From Neobacillus sp. CF12 (GTDB taxonomy: Bacteria; Bacillota; Bacilli; Bacillales; Cytobacillaceae), in the NCBI RefSeq assembly GCF_030348765.1, contig NZ_JAUCEU010000007.1:924501-988500 (forward strand): a stretch of DNA of 64,000 nt, in the 5' to 3' direction. Of this stretch, positions 15,996-23,825 are shown piece after piece. Position 1 is the first letter of the stretch; each line of letters starts with the position of its first letter. The notes below the pieces were generated by a model. That model was given only the letters and a program-made list of their open reading frames with translations, had not been told where the DNA came from and searched no databases. The position numbers and the translations under genes were made by a program.

Positions 15996-16163
15996 TCAAA
16001 TGAACTTTTCTGGGTTTCTTACTTTTAGCAATGATACATTACCACAGCTAACACAAAAACAAGCATCGACAGGAGAGTATTTCAAAACTGTATTTTTCTT
16101 AAAAAGGGCTCCATATCCCTTAAATTTAACAGTCTGTGTTCTCCTGGACCCACATTGAAACAT
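15996..16163 (-). CDS. Small zinc-ribbon-like protein, 55 aa
   Basis: ATG at 16163 follows AAGGATAGGG; the frame runs 55 codons to TGA. The N-terminus MFQCGSRRTQ and the CFCVSCGNVSLLKVRNPEKF tail resemble small Bacillus zinc-ribbon proteins of the C-x2-C-GS ... C-x2-C type. The first knuckle shows one Cys only, so the metal site may be incomplete. An R fragment follows its stop, as for other array genes. Confidence 0.6.
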   Translation of the reverse strand: MFQCGSRRTQTVKFKGYGALFKKNTVLKYSPVDACFCVSCGNVSLLKVRNPEKFI

Positions 16164-16191
16164 TCCCTATCCTTTTTCCTTGGAACCCTCA

Positions 16192-16225
16192 TAGTACCTA
16201 CCCCGTTAGCCATCCATGCAGAACA
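16192..16225 (-). repeat. R element fragment (single box core)
   Basis: TACCTACCCC then GTTAGCCATCC. Heavily decayed. From here to 16592 (about 370 bases) I see only AT-rich sequence with scattered stops in all frames and no convincing gene. Confidence 0.4.
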
Positions 16226-16592
16226 AAATGAGTGCTGCTCCACAAAGAATGAAAATGGTTAGGAAGTGTCCATACTGATACTGACCTTAATCCAGTCAAC
16301 CCTAATCCATAGACTTATTAATTATCGCTCTCCTCTTTTTTTAACGATTGAGCAGGGTCTTCTTAAGTTTTGTCATTTTTCTAATCTTGAAGAAACTTAT
16401 TTTCATGGTAGTTAAATAACAATTTCAATTTCTACTAAAGAATTGAACCTACTTGGCTTCTCCTTTTACTAGTCTAATTGCGTTTTTATTTATTTTATAA
16501 ATCATAACAATTAAATAAATGTCAAAAAGCTGGATTTAAAATCTGGTCTTACTTTATATTTTTTAATTTAATGTGAGGGAGCTTCTTACTTG

Positions 16593-16964
16593 CTATAAAT
16601 TGCGAATCATTTCCTTTATTTCATCACGTTTTTGAATGGTTGTATCGTTTTCATTTGGGAAAATTGCTGTAGCACCACCGTCATTTTCAATATCAACTAG
16701 TAAATCGTCTAAAAAATTTGAAAGAGGTATGTTGAAAGCTTCGTAAGACTCATCTATTTTGACAGCCTCCATTTCAGCAAAGCTTCGACTGGGCCAAACA
16801 GGTAGTAAAAAGGGATAGTCTCCATCATCATCTTCTAAAAGTAATAAGTCGCCATTTTTATCGCGTAGTAACCATACCTGTTCATCCGTTACAACCATAC
16901 CATAAAAATATGCAAGTCGCTTTTCAGCAGGACGGTTTAAAATAAATCGTTTAATTAATTTCAT
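16593..16964 (-). CDS. DUF2750-like protein
   Basis: About 123 aa, acidic, soluble. The pattern EKRLAYFYGMVVTDEQVWLL, DDDGDYPFLLPVWPSRSFAE and the closing ENDGGATAIFPNEND fits DUF2750, a family of unknown function whose members are often encoded near polymorphic-toxin immunity genes. The ATG at 16964 is preferred because AAAGGA precedes it. No R copy directly follows its stop; the nearest is the decayed box at 16192. Confidence 0.7.
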   Translation of the reverse strand: MKLIKRFILNRPAEKRLAYFYGMVVTDEQVWLLRDKNGDLLLLEDDDGDYPFLLPVWPSRSFAEMEAVKIDESYEAFNIPLSNFLDDLLVDIENDGGATAIFPNENDTTIQKRDEIKEMIRNL

Positions 16965-17050
16965 ATATGTCATTCCTTTACGATAATTATTAAAAAATAT
17001 ACTAAGTAAAATAGAAAGTTATTATATTTTCAAGGAGAATTATACCATTT

Positions 17051-17167
17051 CTTCTTCAACTAAACTTCCCCTTTACTTGAAGAAGAAATAGAAGAATCAA
17101 CTGCCGCAGCAACTCATTACGATCTTCAAGTCTTGCACCCGATAGTTTAAGTGAAACGATTCACAAA
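17051..17167 (-). repeat. R element, complete reference copy
   Basis: Box A: CTTCAACTAA, a nine-base spacer, then TTACTTGAAG. Centre: GAATCAACTGCCGCAGC and a second arm ACTCATTACGATC. Box B: CTTCAAGTCTTGCACCC and GATAGTTTAAGTG, ending ATTCACAAA. Each box is itself an inverted repeat. Nearly identical in layout to the copy at 18857-18972. It lies 28 bases 3' of the next gene. Confidence 0.9.
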
Positions 17168-17194
17168 CTGAATGGATATGCGAAAGTAAAAACA

Positions 17195-17662
17195 TCAAGG
17201 AAGGTATTTTGTATAGTCACCAATTTGAATCAAGAATTGTTTTAGATCACTTATTACTTCTGATTTATTCCCATATTTTTTTTGTTCTGCTAAATAAAAC
17301 GCATCGGAAAAATAATGAAACTCCTTTTCTATCCACTCAAAACTTTCTAGCATATGATCATTTAATCGGTCCATCATCTGAATTACCTCGGATGTATCTC
17401 CCGATTTATTTAAATACTCATTTAGTAATCCCAGAATTATCTTAGGAGGCAAATCATTTTGGATCTCCCCCTTGAAGCATTTTAATTTAAAACATATATC
17501 GATAGGCTTTTCTTTAGCAGATAAGGATATATCGATAATTTCATAAGGTGGGCTATCTAGGTTTTCAATTACTTTGTCTGCCCATTTTATTACATCCTGA
17601 ACATTATAATACCCAATGGAAATTCCTAGTCTATATATTTCCGCCATTAATTTTAAATCCAT
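17195..17662 (-). CDS. Unknown protein, 155 aa, possible immunity-like family
   Basis: Soluble, acidic, mainly helical. Shares its general layout with the product of 4924-5397 (W-x-I-EN, P-x-x-I-I-S, then a helical C-terminal half), so the two may be diverged homologues. DUF2247-like immunity proteins are a candidate family, without firm support. AGGAG precedes ATG. It forms a typical array unit with the R copy behind it. Confidence 0.7.
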   Translation of the reverse strand: MDLKLMAEIYRLGISIGYYNVQDVIKWADKVIENLDSPPYEIIDISLSAKEKPIDICFKLKCFKGEIQNDLPPKIILGLLNEYLNKSGDTSEVIQMMDRLNDHMLESFEWIEKEFHYFSDAFYLAEQKKYGNKSEVISDLKQFLIQIGDYTKYLP

Positions 17663-17716
17663 AAGTAATCTCCTATTTGTTTGCCTATAAAATTCTGCAA
17701 TTTTTGGTTATATCCT

Positions 17717-17820
17717 TCTCTCACTAAACTGCCCTTTAGTTCAATAAGAAAAGGCTACCTTAATTAGCAGCCAGTTCTTGAAGTAAAGCACCCGTTAGTA
17801 TAAGTGAGGAATTTCACAAG
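17717..17820 (-). repeat. R element, complete copy
   Basis: Box A (CTCACTAAACTGCCC, TTTAGTTCAATAAG), hairpin GGCTACC-TTAATTA-GCAGCC, box B (GTTCTTGAAGTAAAGCACCC, GTTAGTATAAGTG) and tail TTTCACAA. The stem is unrelated in sequence to that at 17051 yet still pairs. It lies 40 bases 3' of the kinase gene. Confidence 0.88.
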
Positions 17821-17859
17821 ACCCCTAAATTGACGAACTCTTTATTACTTAAGGTAAAA

Positions 17860-18807
17860 TCAATCAAAGAATACTTTATAAAAATTCTCCCTGCCTAACT
17901 GGTCAAGGTAGTCAATCTTTCTTTTTTCATAGAAGTCTTCAGCATCTCCTCTTTCAAAAAACCAGACACTATCAATAAAAATGCTCAATTTATATACGTC
18001 AAACAAATGTATTTTTTCCACAATGCTTAATGGTTTATGTTTCGTGTATTCTTCTATAATTTTCTTCGCTTCAGTTAAATTAATCACATCGTATTTATCG
18101 TGGGTCCAAGCCCAGGACTCAATTAATCCAACAAGGTCAAAAAGAAGATAAGTGTAATTCGCATCATCAAAGTCAAGCAAAGCAACAAATTTATTATTAT
18201 TATAAAGAATATTTGAAGTGTGAAAGTCTGAATGGCAAATTCCCATCGGCAATGATTGGGGAAGTTCTAGCGTAAGCAATCCTTTATCTATCCAATTAAA
18301 TTTCTTCTTTGAATTTAAGGAATTTATTCGTTTGTATGCTGCTATCGCTTGTTCTCGGCAAAACTCTACTCCATAGTTCCACCGACTTTCCTTATGGATT
18401 GGCGAATAACTTTGGGTAATCTTATGCAACTCAGCAGCCTTTTGAATCAGTATCTTTTTTTGCCCTTCGTTTGGCTCTTCAATATGATGACCTTCTATGT
18501 AGCTAAAAACGACAAATGGCTTTAAATTATAGTTACCCACAAAGCTTCCAGTATTATTTATAAAGGGTTGAGGGCAGGGATAATTGTTTTCCTTTAAATA
18601 ACTAAGCAAGTTGGTTTCAAATAAAACTGAATTCTTTGTACGGTTTTCATAATACCTAAACACAAAATACCCATTCGTTGTTTGAACTTTATAATTGGTT
18701 TGAACAGTTCCTTCTGAAATAGGTTTAGAGTTAATGTACTTCCCAAGATTATAATTAGCAAAAATGTGTTGAAGTGCTTCATTGGTAAATACCGTTTTTA
18801 CAGCCAT
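17860..18807 (-). CDS. Phosphotransferase, aminoglycoside phosphotransferase (APH)/choline kinase superfamily
   Basis: Soluble kinase-fold enzyme, 315 aa, ATP-dependent. The N-lobe has the FRYYENRTKNSVLFE segment. The catalytic loop is ICHSDFHTSNILY (Brenner motif HxDxxxxN; Asp is the catalytic base) and the metal-binding Asp is in VALLDFDDANY. The C-terminal half resembles homoserine kinase type II/ThrB-like members as much as resistance APHs, so the substrate is open. GAGGAG precedes ATG. Confidence 0.88.
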   Translation of the reverse strand: MAVKTVFTNEALQHIFANYNLGKYINSKPISEGTVQTNYKVQTTNGYFVFRYYENRTKNSVLFETNLLSYLKENNYPCPQPFINNTGSFVGNYNLKPFVVFSYIEGHHIEEPNEGQKKILIQKAAELHKITQSYSPIHKESRWNYGVEFCREQAIAAYKRINSLNSKKKFNWIDKGLLTLELPQSLPMGICHSDFHTSNILYNNNKFVALLDFDDANYTYLLFDLVGLIESWAWTHDKYDVINLTEAKKIIEEYTKHKPLSIVEKIHLFDVYKLSIFIDSVWFFERGDAEDFYEKRKIDYLDQLGRENFYKVFFD

Positions 18808-18856
18808 AATATACTCCTCTTAACATATTCATCTTTTTCCATTTATTATAGCATCC

Positions 18857-18972
18857 TTCTTAAGCTAACCTTCCCCTTTAGTTGAAGAAGAAATAGAAGA
18901 ATCAACTGCCGCAGCAACGCATTACGATCTTCAAGTCTTGTACCCGTTAGTGTAAGTACAATCCTTCACAAA
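18857..18972 (-). repeat. R element, complete copy
   Basis: Very similar to 17051-17167: box A CTTAAGCTAACCTTCCCC and TTTAGTTGAAGAAG, centre with TGCCGCAGCAACGC, box B CTTCAAGTCTTGTACCC and GTTAGTGTAAGTAC, tail CTTCACAAA. The near-identity suggests recent copying or gene conversion. Confidence 0.9.
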
Positions 18973-19098
18973 GTCCATTTATGATTTGATTAGGGAGGGG
19001 GCTGCAATATTCCCTTCATTCCGTTCAGCTACAGGCTTTATGATTTGATTTACACTATAATTAGAATCAAAAAAAGCGTTGAGTTTTCTCAACGCCTA

Positions 19099-19629
19099 TT
19101 AAATAAGGTCAAACTCTGCTCCATCAGGATATAAAACGACATATTCTTCATCTTCAGGATTTAAATAAGCAATTTTTGCACCCTGTAGTAAATTATTATT
19201 ATTAAGTTCCTCTATTATTGTTCGTGAAGCCTTTTCAACATCTACGACATAGTTGAAAATATTAGCTGTGCCACTGCCAATATCACCACCATCACACGAA
19301 CCATTCCCTGTCCAACCTAAACATTCATTCATTATGTCTTCAACGGTGTGCCTAAGTTTCTGTGCTGTTTGCATTTCGTCTTCATTGTAGCTGTATTGAA
19401 CCACTAGCTCGATTAATTCGTCCTCTTCTAGATAATCAAAACCTTCGTTAACTTTTTCTTCAGCTAGTTCATCCATTACTTTTTCTGCCCTTTTAAACAT
19501 CTGTAATTTCACTTCTTCTGTTTCACCAGTATCCCCAACAGTACCGTAATGGATCATTAAGGTTCTACCGTCTTGCCAAACTTCCCAATAAATAGTTTCT
19601 TCTTCCTCTTGCTTAATTAATTTAATCAA
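19099..19629 (-). CDS. WGR-domain-like protein, 176 aa
   Basis: The first 80 residues (YWEVWQDGRTLMIHYGTVGD, then a Lys-rich helix) match the WGR-like fold seen in bacterial proteins related to PARP regulatory domains. The C-terminal half (CLGWTGNGSCDGGDIGSGTA, then a helix and a strand-rich end) is not recognised; a GSGT stretch like this occurs in small DUFs of Bacillus. Very acidic, soluble. TTG start after GGCGGTG. Function unknown. Confidence 0.65.
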   Translation of the reverse strand: MIKLIKQEEEETIYWEVWQDGRTLMIHYGTVGDTGETEEVKLQMFKRAEKVMDELAEEKVNEGFDYLEEDELIELVVQYSYNEDEMQTAQKLRHTVEDIMNECLGWTGNGSCDGGDIGSGTANIFNYVVDVEKASRTIIEELNNNNLLQGAKIAYLNPEDEEYVVLYPDGAEFDLI

Positions 19630-19711
19630 ATAAACACCGCCATAACTAAATAGTTTTTTCTGTAATAATACAAATTCAACATCGAATGAAGTATTCCTGC
19701 TTTCACTAAAC

Positions 19712-19925
19712 CAGCTAATAGGATGTCAATATTTTTCATTAAAAAACAAAAAATTAAATGCTATACTAAAAATGCTCATGCCAAATAACCTTCCTCACTT
19801 ATATTGGAAGGTTTTTCATTAGTTACTTAATTGTATCTCTTAAGCCAAATCAAGGAAAGTTTCTTTGCTTATTAGTAAGGCAAAAATCCAATGAATAAGT
19901 TTGTTTGTACATTCAATTACGTATT
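19712..19925 (-). mobile_element. IS110-family remnant 4 (right end only)
   Basis: On the minus strand the last 25 codons of the transposase are readable (NKLIHWIFALLISKETF ending in DLA and a stop at about 19834), then the conserved right end: ACCTTCC hairpin, GGTTATTTGGCATGAGC, TTTTTAGTATAGC and the terminus CTATTAGCTGGTTTAGT at about 19712. No left end is present. This is a relic of a separate insertion. Confidence 0.8.
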
Positions 19926-19957
19926 TTAAATGTGGACTATAAATCGTTGGTCTGGCC

Positions 19958-20356
19958 CTATGCACATAACATCCTCAACTTTTCTAGTATTGTGAATAAA
20001 GAAGTTTTTACTACTGGGGTATTATAGTCACCTGCGATAAGGTAAACAGGAACTGATGTGTCAAATGAATGATTAGAAAGGACTGTAGGAATAGTGAAAA
20101 TGTCATCTGAAGTAAGAAAAATTTTGTTATGCACCTTGTCCCAATCAATTCCTCCCCAAAATGCAATCGGAAAACAACCTGTCATATTTCTTGTAATCGT
20201 GCCGCTTTCGCTGTCATCTAATATTTCCACTTTCTCTTTTTCAGGGAATACCTCTAAAATCTCAGTAATTTGTTGCTCCCTACGCAATTTTTCTTCCTGT
20301 TTCTTTCTTTTTTGGACTAGATATTCGATACGCTTTTTTCTTTCTTCTCTATTCAA
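19958..20356 (-). CDS. Unknown protein, 132 aa, coiled-coil start
   Basis: TTG start after AAAGGGG. The first 40 residues are Lys/Glu/Arg-rich and helical (REERKKRIEYLVQKRKKQ), followed by a mixed domain with FPIAFWGGIDWDKVHNK. The stop is only 30 bases from the IS110 remnant on the same strand, so the C-terminus may have been altered by that insertion. Family not recognised; antitoxin- or immunity-like roles are only guesses. Confidence 0.6.
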   Translation of the reverse strand: MNREERKKRIEYLVQKRKKQEEKLRREQQITEILEVFPEKEKVEILDDSESGTITRNMTGCFPIAFWGGIDWDKVHNKIFLTSDDIFTIPTVLSNHSFDTSVPVYLIAGDYNTPVVKTSLFTILEKLRMLCA

Positions 20357-20520
20357 GGATAATGCCCCTTTACTAATTGATTATATTATAAAGAAAATGG
20401 AATATATTAGTCTATGTATATATATTGAATATACAAACGTTTTATTGTATAATTATACTGGGTTGGATGGTAATCGTGGACATCATAGTATTTAGCGTAG
20501 GCGGGGCTGATACGAACTAA

Positions 20521-20548
20521 AGCAAGAGCTAGTTGGCTCTTTTTTTAT
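20521..20548 (+). terminator. Intrinsic terminator without an evident gene
   Basis: AAGAGCTAGTTGGCTCTTTTTTT on the plus strand. The only plus-strand sequence before it (20400-20520) has no convincing gene, so a gene or small RNA may have been lost here. Confidence 0.5.
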
Positions 20549-20619
20549 TGGGTTAAATATTATTTAGATTTTAGATATTGAATAAAAATGCACCATTGTT
20601 TTAGTCTTTGTGTGGTCTT

Positions 20620-20650
20620 GTACAACTATAGAACCCGTTCGTGAAATATC
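20620..20650 (-). repeat. R element fragment (box B)
   Basis: ACAACTATAGAACCC then GTTCGTGAAATATC. Decayed box, 20 bases 3' of the small pseudogene. Confidence 0.4.
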
Positions 20651-20669
20651 AATTCTTAATTGGTTAGCA

Positions 20670-21128
20670 TTAAATAATAAAACTTCGCATCCTGAAATGC
20701 AGTAGGTTAATAGAATTTACTATTGTATAGTACAATGCAATCCCTGCAAATATAGCAATAATTGCACCACTACCTTTAGGTATTTGTTTGTTCTTCTTGT
20801 ATAAAAGTAACGTTGTTACAACAACAATTATAAAATATGATGCAGATATTATTATTTTATATCTTTCCATTTTAATATCCTCAACCGCAATTCTAAAACT
20901 TTCCAACTCTTCGTTAGTATCGTTATTCTATACAACAGTAATTATGTTATCTCGATCACCAATTTACCAAGTAAATGTGTTTTGTTCTTTTATTACAGTG
21001 TATTGATAGCCTCCTGCTTTTTCTTCACCGATAACAAAAGGTGAACTGGCAAATACAATTGGAACAACTACTATGAAAAGTAAAATGAACATTGATAACA
21101 TTACTAACAACTTCTCTTTCAAGTACAT
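20670..21128 (-). pseudogene. Small membrane/secreted protein gene with two in-frame stops
   Basis: From ATG at 21128 the frame encodes a hydrophobic N-terminus (VMLSMFILLFIVVVPIVFA), a short exposed part, then TAA and TAG twelve codons apart, and continues in the same frame to a second hydrophobic pair (IIISASYFIIVVVTTLLLY and AIIAIFAGIALYYTIV) ending at 20670. The continuity across the stops shows one original gene of about 150 codons. The downstream part might still be translated from an internal start at 20870. Confidence 0.6.
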
Positions 21129-21189
21129 CTCCCCTATACCCTATTTACAACAATAATACTACAAGATTTTGGAAAATGGGTTTAATTTT

Positions 21190-21250
21190 ATCTTAAAGTA
21201 ACCTCACCCGTTAGTGGAACAATAAAAAGAGCCGCAGCTACGACTCTTTG
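21190..21250 (-). repeat. R element, partial copy (box A and hairpin)
   Basis: TCTTAAAGTAACCTCACCC, GTTAGTGGAACAATAA and hairpin AAGAGCCGCAGCTACGACTCTT; box B absent. On the minus strand the stem is followed by TTTTTATTG. It lies 108 bases 3' of the gene at 21358. Confidence 0.7.
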
Positions 21251-21357
21251 TATCGAAGAAGCCTCGTTGAACAAGAAGACTTTCTTTTCGTGAATGATCA
21301 ATCCTATGTTATTTGCACTTTCAAGATTGTAAATTTCCTCTCCAAAAGGTCAACACT

Positions 21358-22203
21358 TTATAGATTATCCGTGCTTTTTTTAGGTAAACACTCTTCTTCC
21401 GGCCTTATATTTACCAGTTTCCACTCTTCACTGATTACTTTTCGAAATTGAGCAATTTCTACATCCGTTCCATTTGTTAATGTAACAAAGATAAAACAAT
21501 AATCCGCTCCATCATTACCATGAAAGTAAATATATTTAACGTATCCATTTTTCACGGTTGGGTACAAAAGTTGAATTAATTTACACCAGGTCCCATATTT
21601 TATCCCTACAACATCTTCCCCGTTATGATCCCACCCATGATACGGTGCACATAAAAAATCCTCTTCATACTTACTCAAATTCGAAATTCGAAAACCCTCT
21701 TTTTCATAAACTAGCTGGATAAATCCATATGAATAACCAAAATACTCCGCTTTCTTATCTTTAAAACCCTCAATCGTTTCAATTTCATAAAAATACTTTA
21801 TTCCTTTTTTTCCATCAGGTACTCGAAAAAGCTTTATTAAACTCGTATGCCCAATCCCTGCAAATGAATTAAAATATTTATCATAACTTACTTTATTTTT
21901 ATACTCTTGAGAGAAAAAATTATAAGCAATTGGAAATGGAGTACGAGCCTGACCAACCGTACCGCAACTTCTCCTGCTAATATTTTCAGCTTCACGTAGG
22001 ACGCTAAAATAGTTAATTATAGTATCTTCAGGGGTTCTGGTTAATTCAAGAGGTAGCTTGATTTGATCCTGAGCTTTTTCGGAAAAAGGCGAAAAGAACT
22101 CCCAATTTTCAAATCTTAAATTTAAAGCTTTCAAGCAAGATGGACGAAAATATTTTTGATGATACGAGTTTATGTCCATCCGGTTCCGTTTTTGCATATT
22201 CAT
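21358..22203 (-). CDS. Unknown protein, about 281 aa
   Basis: Soluble, no signal peptide or membrane segment, rich in aromatic residues (YFYEIETIEGFKDKKAEYFG; APYHGWDHNGEDVVGIKYG). The end (FVTLTNGTDVEIAQFRKVIS, EEWKLVNIRP) looks like a beta-rich domain closed by a short helix. I do not recognise a family. Start chosen at the second Met codon after TAGGGTG. An R fragment follows the gene, and the preceding 300 bases (22207-22490) hold nothing I can identify. Confidence 0.65.
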   Translation of the reverse strand: MNMQKRNRMDINSYHQKYFRPSCLKALNLRFENWEFFSPFSEKAQDQIKLPLELTRTPEDTIINYFSVLREAENISRRSCGTVGQARTPFPIAYNFFSQEYKNKVSYDKYFNSFAGIGHTSLIKLFRVPDGKKGIKYFYEIETIEGFKDKKAEYFGYSYGFIQLVYEKEGFRISNLSKYEEDFLCAPYHGWDHNGEDVVGIKYGTWCKLIQLLYPTVKNGYVKYIYFHGNDGADYCFIFVTLTNGTDVEIAQFRKVISEEWKLVNIRPEEECLPKKSTDNL

Positions 22204-22492
22204 CACCCTAGTTTCAGTTTATGGGTGATTAAAGGATAGGTGAAAGACCTGTATTTACTTCAAATATATTTTATGCTATTTCGAAAGTAAGTGGTGTAGA
22301 ACATAAACAGACAAGGTTCTTATAATTGTTCCTAAGATTACCAGTTACTCCGTCCTTTTAAAAAGCATAAAAAACTCTATTATCTTGTGAACACCCTGCT
22401 AAACTCAAGAAAGAATAAGGTGCGACAAGTATCCTTCTTATAATGAATTTCTCCCCTTTTATGAAATAGCAACCCTCAATTAATACTTTTTG

Positions 22493-22515
22493 TTCTAACC
22501 TAACCCGTTTAATAA
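22493..22515 (-). repeat. R element fragment overlapping a stop codon
   Basis: TTCTAACCTAACCC then GTTTAATAAC; the stop of the P-loop gene lies in it. Weak copy. Confidence 0.35.
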
Positions 22516-23075
22516 CTTTCAGAAATATAAACAATATTTTGAATAACTGAGTTAACTTCCTCGTTGTCTTTAATTACAAATAAATGATCTGCTTCACCCT
22601 CTGTTGGGTCAACTATATCTTCTTTTATAGTTTCAGTCTGTTGCCTAACAAGCACTTCCTCAAAATTTGTATATGCACCCCTTAATATATTCGTACTTCT
22701 TTGACTTTGAATAACTCGTTCTTGAAGAACAATATCAGGAATATCAAAATGGACCAAGATACGGACAAACTCATCAGCATTAAACAACTCTTCAAGCAAA
22801 TACAATCGTCCTTTTCGACTTCGATTTGCGTTGCAAATAATAAAGTGAAAATCAGTATGTTCTTTAGCATAATCGACAATCAGCTTTGAGAGAGAATGCT
22901 TAAGAGTATTGGGTCCTTGTCTTGGTTGTAAGTTCTTATAATATGTATTAATAAATTCAGCGTGGTTATCCTGATCCATAACAAAAGAGTTATTTAACTG
23001 TTTTTCTAACGCATTTGCAAATGTAGTTTTTCCAGAATGGGTTTTACCCACTGTAATAATTACTAACCTTTTCAT
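22509..23075 (-). CDS. P-loop NTPase / small-molecule kinase-like protein
   Basis: 188 aa soluble AAA_33-type kinase. Walker A is VGKTHSGKTTFA near the N-terminus; the substrate-side acidic motif is MDQDNHAEF; the LID/adenine part is ANRSRKGRLYLL and QERVIQSQR. Resembles zeta-toxin/APH-adjacent phosphotransferases and uncharacterised Bacillus kinases; substrate unknown. AAGGAG precedes ATG. A typical array gene. Confidence 0.78.
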   Translation of the reverse strand: MKRLVIITVGKTHSGKTTFANALEKQLNNSFVMDQDNHAEFINTYYKNLQPRQGPNTLKHSLSKLIVDYAKEHTDFHFIICNANRSRKGRLYLLEELFNADEFVRILVHFDIPDIVLQERVIQSQRSTNILRGAYTNFEEVLVRQQTETIKEDIVDPTEGEADHLFVIKDNEEVNSVIQNIVYISESY

Positions 23076-23130
23076 AGCTTCAACTCCTTCAAGCCTAATT
23101 CTTGAAATAAAAAAAATCCTTTATTGCTTT

Positions 23131-23222
23131 CTTGTTTAACTAACCTAACATTAGCATAATAAATCCAGCTGCCAAATGGCAGCTGGATTATCATTAATGC
23201 ACCCCATTAGTTGAAGTAATTC
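23131..23222 (-). repeat. R element, complete copy overlapping a stop codon
   Basis: Box A (TTGTTTAACTAACCTAACA, TTAGCATAATAA), perfect hairpin TCCAGCTGCC-AAAT-GGCAGCTGGA, box B (TTAATGCACCCC, ATTAGTTGAAGTAATT). The stop of the next gene (23207) lies inside box B. Confidence 0.85.
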
Positions 23223-23722
23223 TCAATACTTCTTTTATTTGTAACCACTAGTAACTTCTCACTGTATATTCCAAATCTATTAAAAAAATTAGGTTTTCCA
23301 ACTTCTTCAAAATGTCTGTTCCATTTAAACATTTTAAAAAAAATATTTATTGTAGGAGTGTAATTTGATTTTTCTAATCCAAGTTTTTGTAATAAAAACC
23401 TCTTTATTATGCGATAGGTTCTTATTGAATATTTTGTATCTAGGTAAATAATCAATTCAGCATTTTGAAAACTACTAACCACCCAATCCTCATTATGAAC
23501 TCCTTCAATAATCCAAGTTTTAGAATGAATAATAGAATATAAATACTTTTCTCTTTCTTCATCTGTTCTTCTTATATCTCCAGACATTTTCCTTTTCCAA
23601 ACAACATTATCTAATTCATAAAATGGGATATTTAACTTTGTGGATAATTTTTTTGCTAACGTTGTTTTTCCACTTCCAACGGAACCAATAATACGTATTT
23701 TTTTAGGAATTTTATTTTTCAA
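23207..23722 (-). CDS. FlaR-like P-loop kinase (adenylate kinase-related)
   Basis: 171 aa, soluble. Walker A is IGSVGSGKTTLAKKLS; the following FYELDNVVWKRK and WIIEGVHNEDWV are typical of the 'DNA topology modulation protein FlaR' / AAA_18 family of Firmicutes, whose true substrate is uncertain. TTG start after GGGTGG. The last codons and stop lie within R box B, so the C-terminus is partly encoded by the element. Confidence 0.78.
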   Translation of the reverse strand: MKNKIPKKIRIIGSVGSGKTTLAKKLSTKLNIPFYELDNVVWKRKMSGDIRRTDEEREKYLYSIIHSKTWIIEGVHNEDWVVSSFQNAELIIYLDTKYSIRTYRIIKRFLLQKLGLEKSNYTPTINIFFKMFKWNRHFEEVGKPNFFNRFGIYSEKLLVVTNKRSIENYFN

Positions 23723-23778
23723 ATTAAACCACCCACATCAATTAATACATTTTAATACTTATTCTATTTAGAACTGGA

Positions 23779-23825
23779 TGTCTCCTCTTAGTTCAACAAG
23801 AAAAAAGACCGCCACAGCGATCCCC
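23779..23825 (-). repeat. R element interrupted by IS110 remnant 3 (left part)
   Basis: TCTCCTCTTAGTTCAACAAG and AAAAAGACCGCCACAGCG ATCCCC, ending at the remnant. The other part continues at 24130. Confidence 0.8.

Noticed and set aside
21248..21451. A 67-codon plus-strand frame
   Set aside because: Mostly antisense to the unknown gene at 21358 and starts in the R hairpin.
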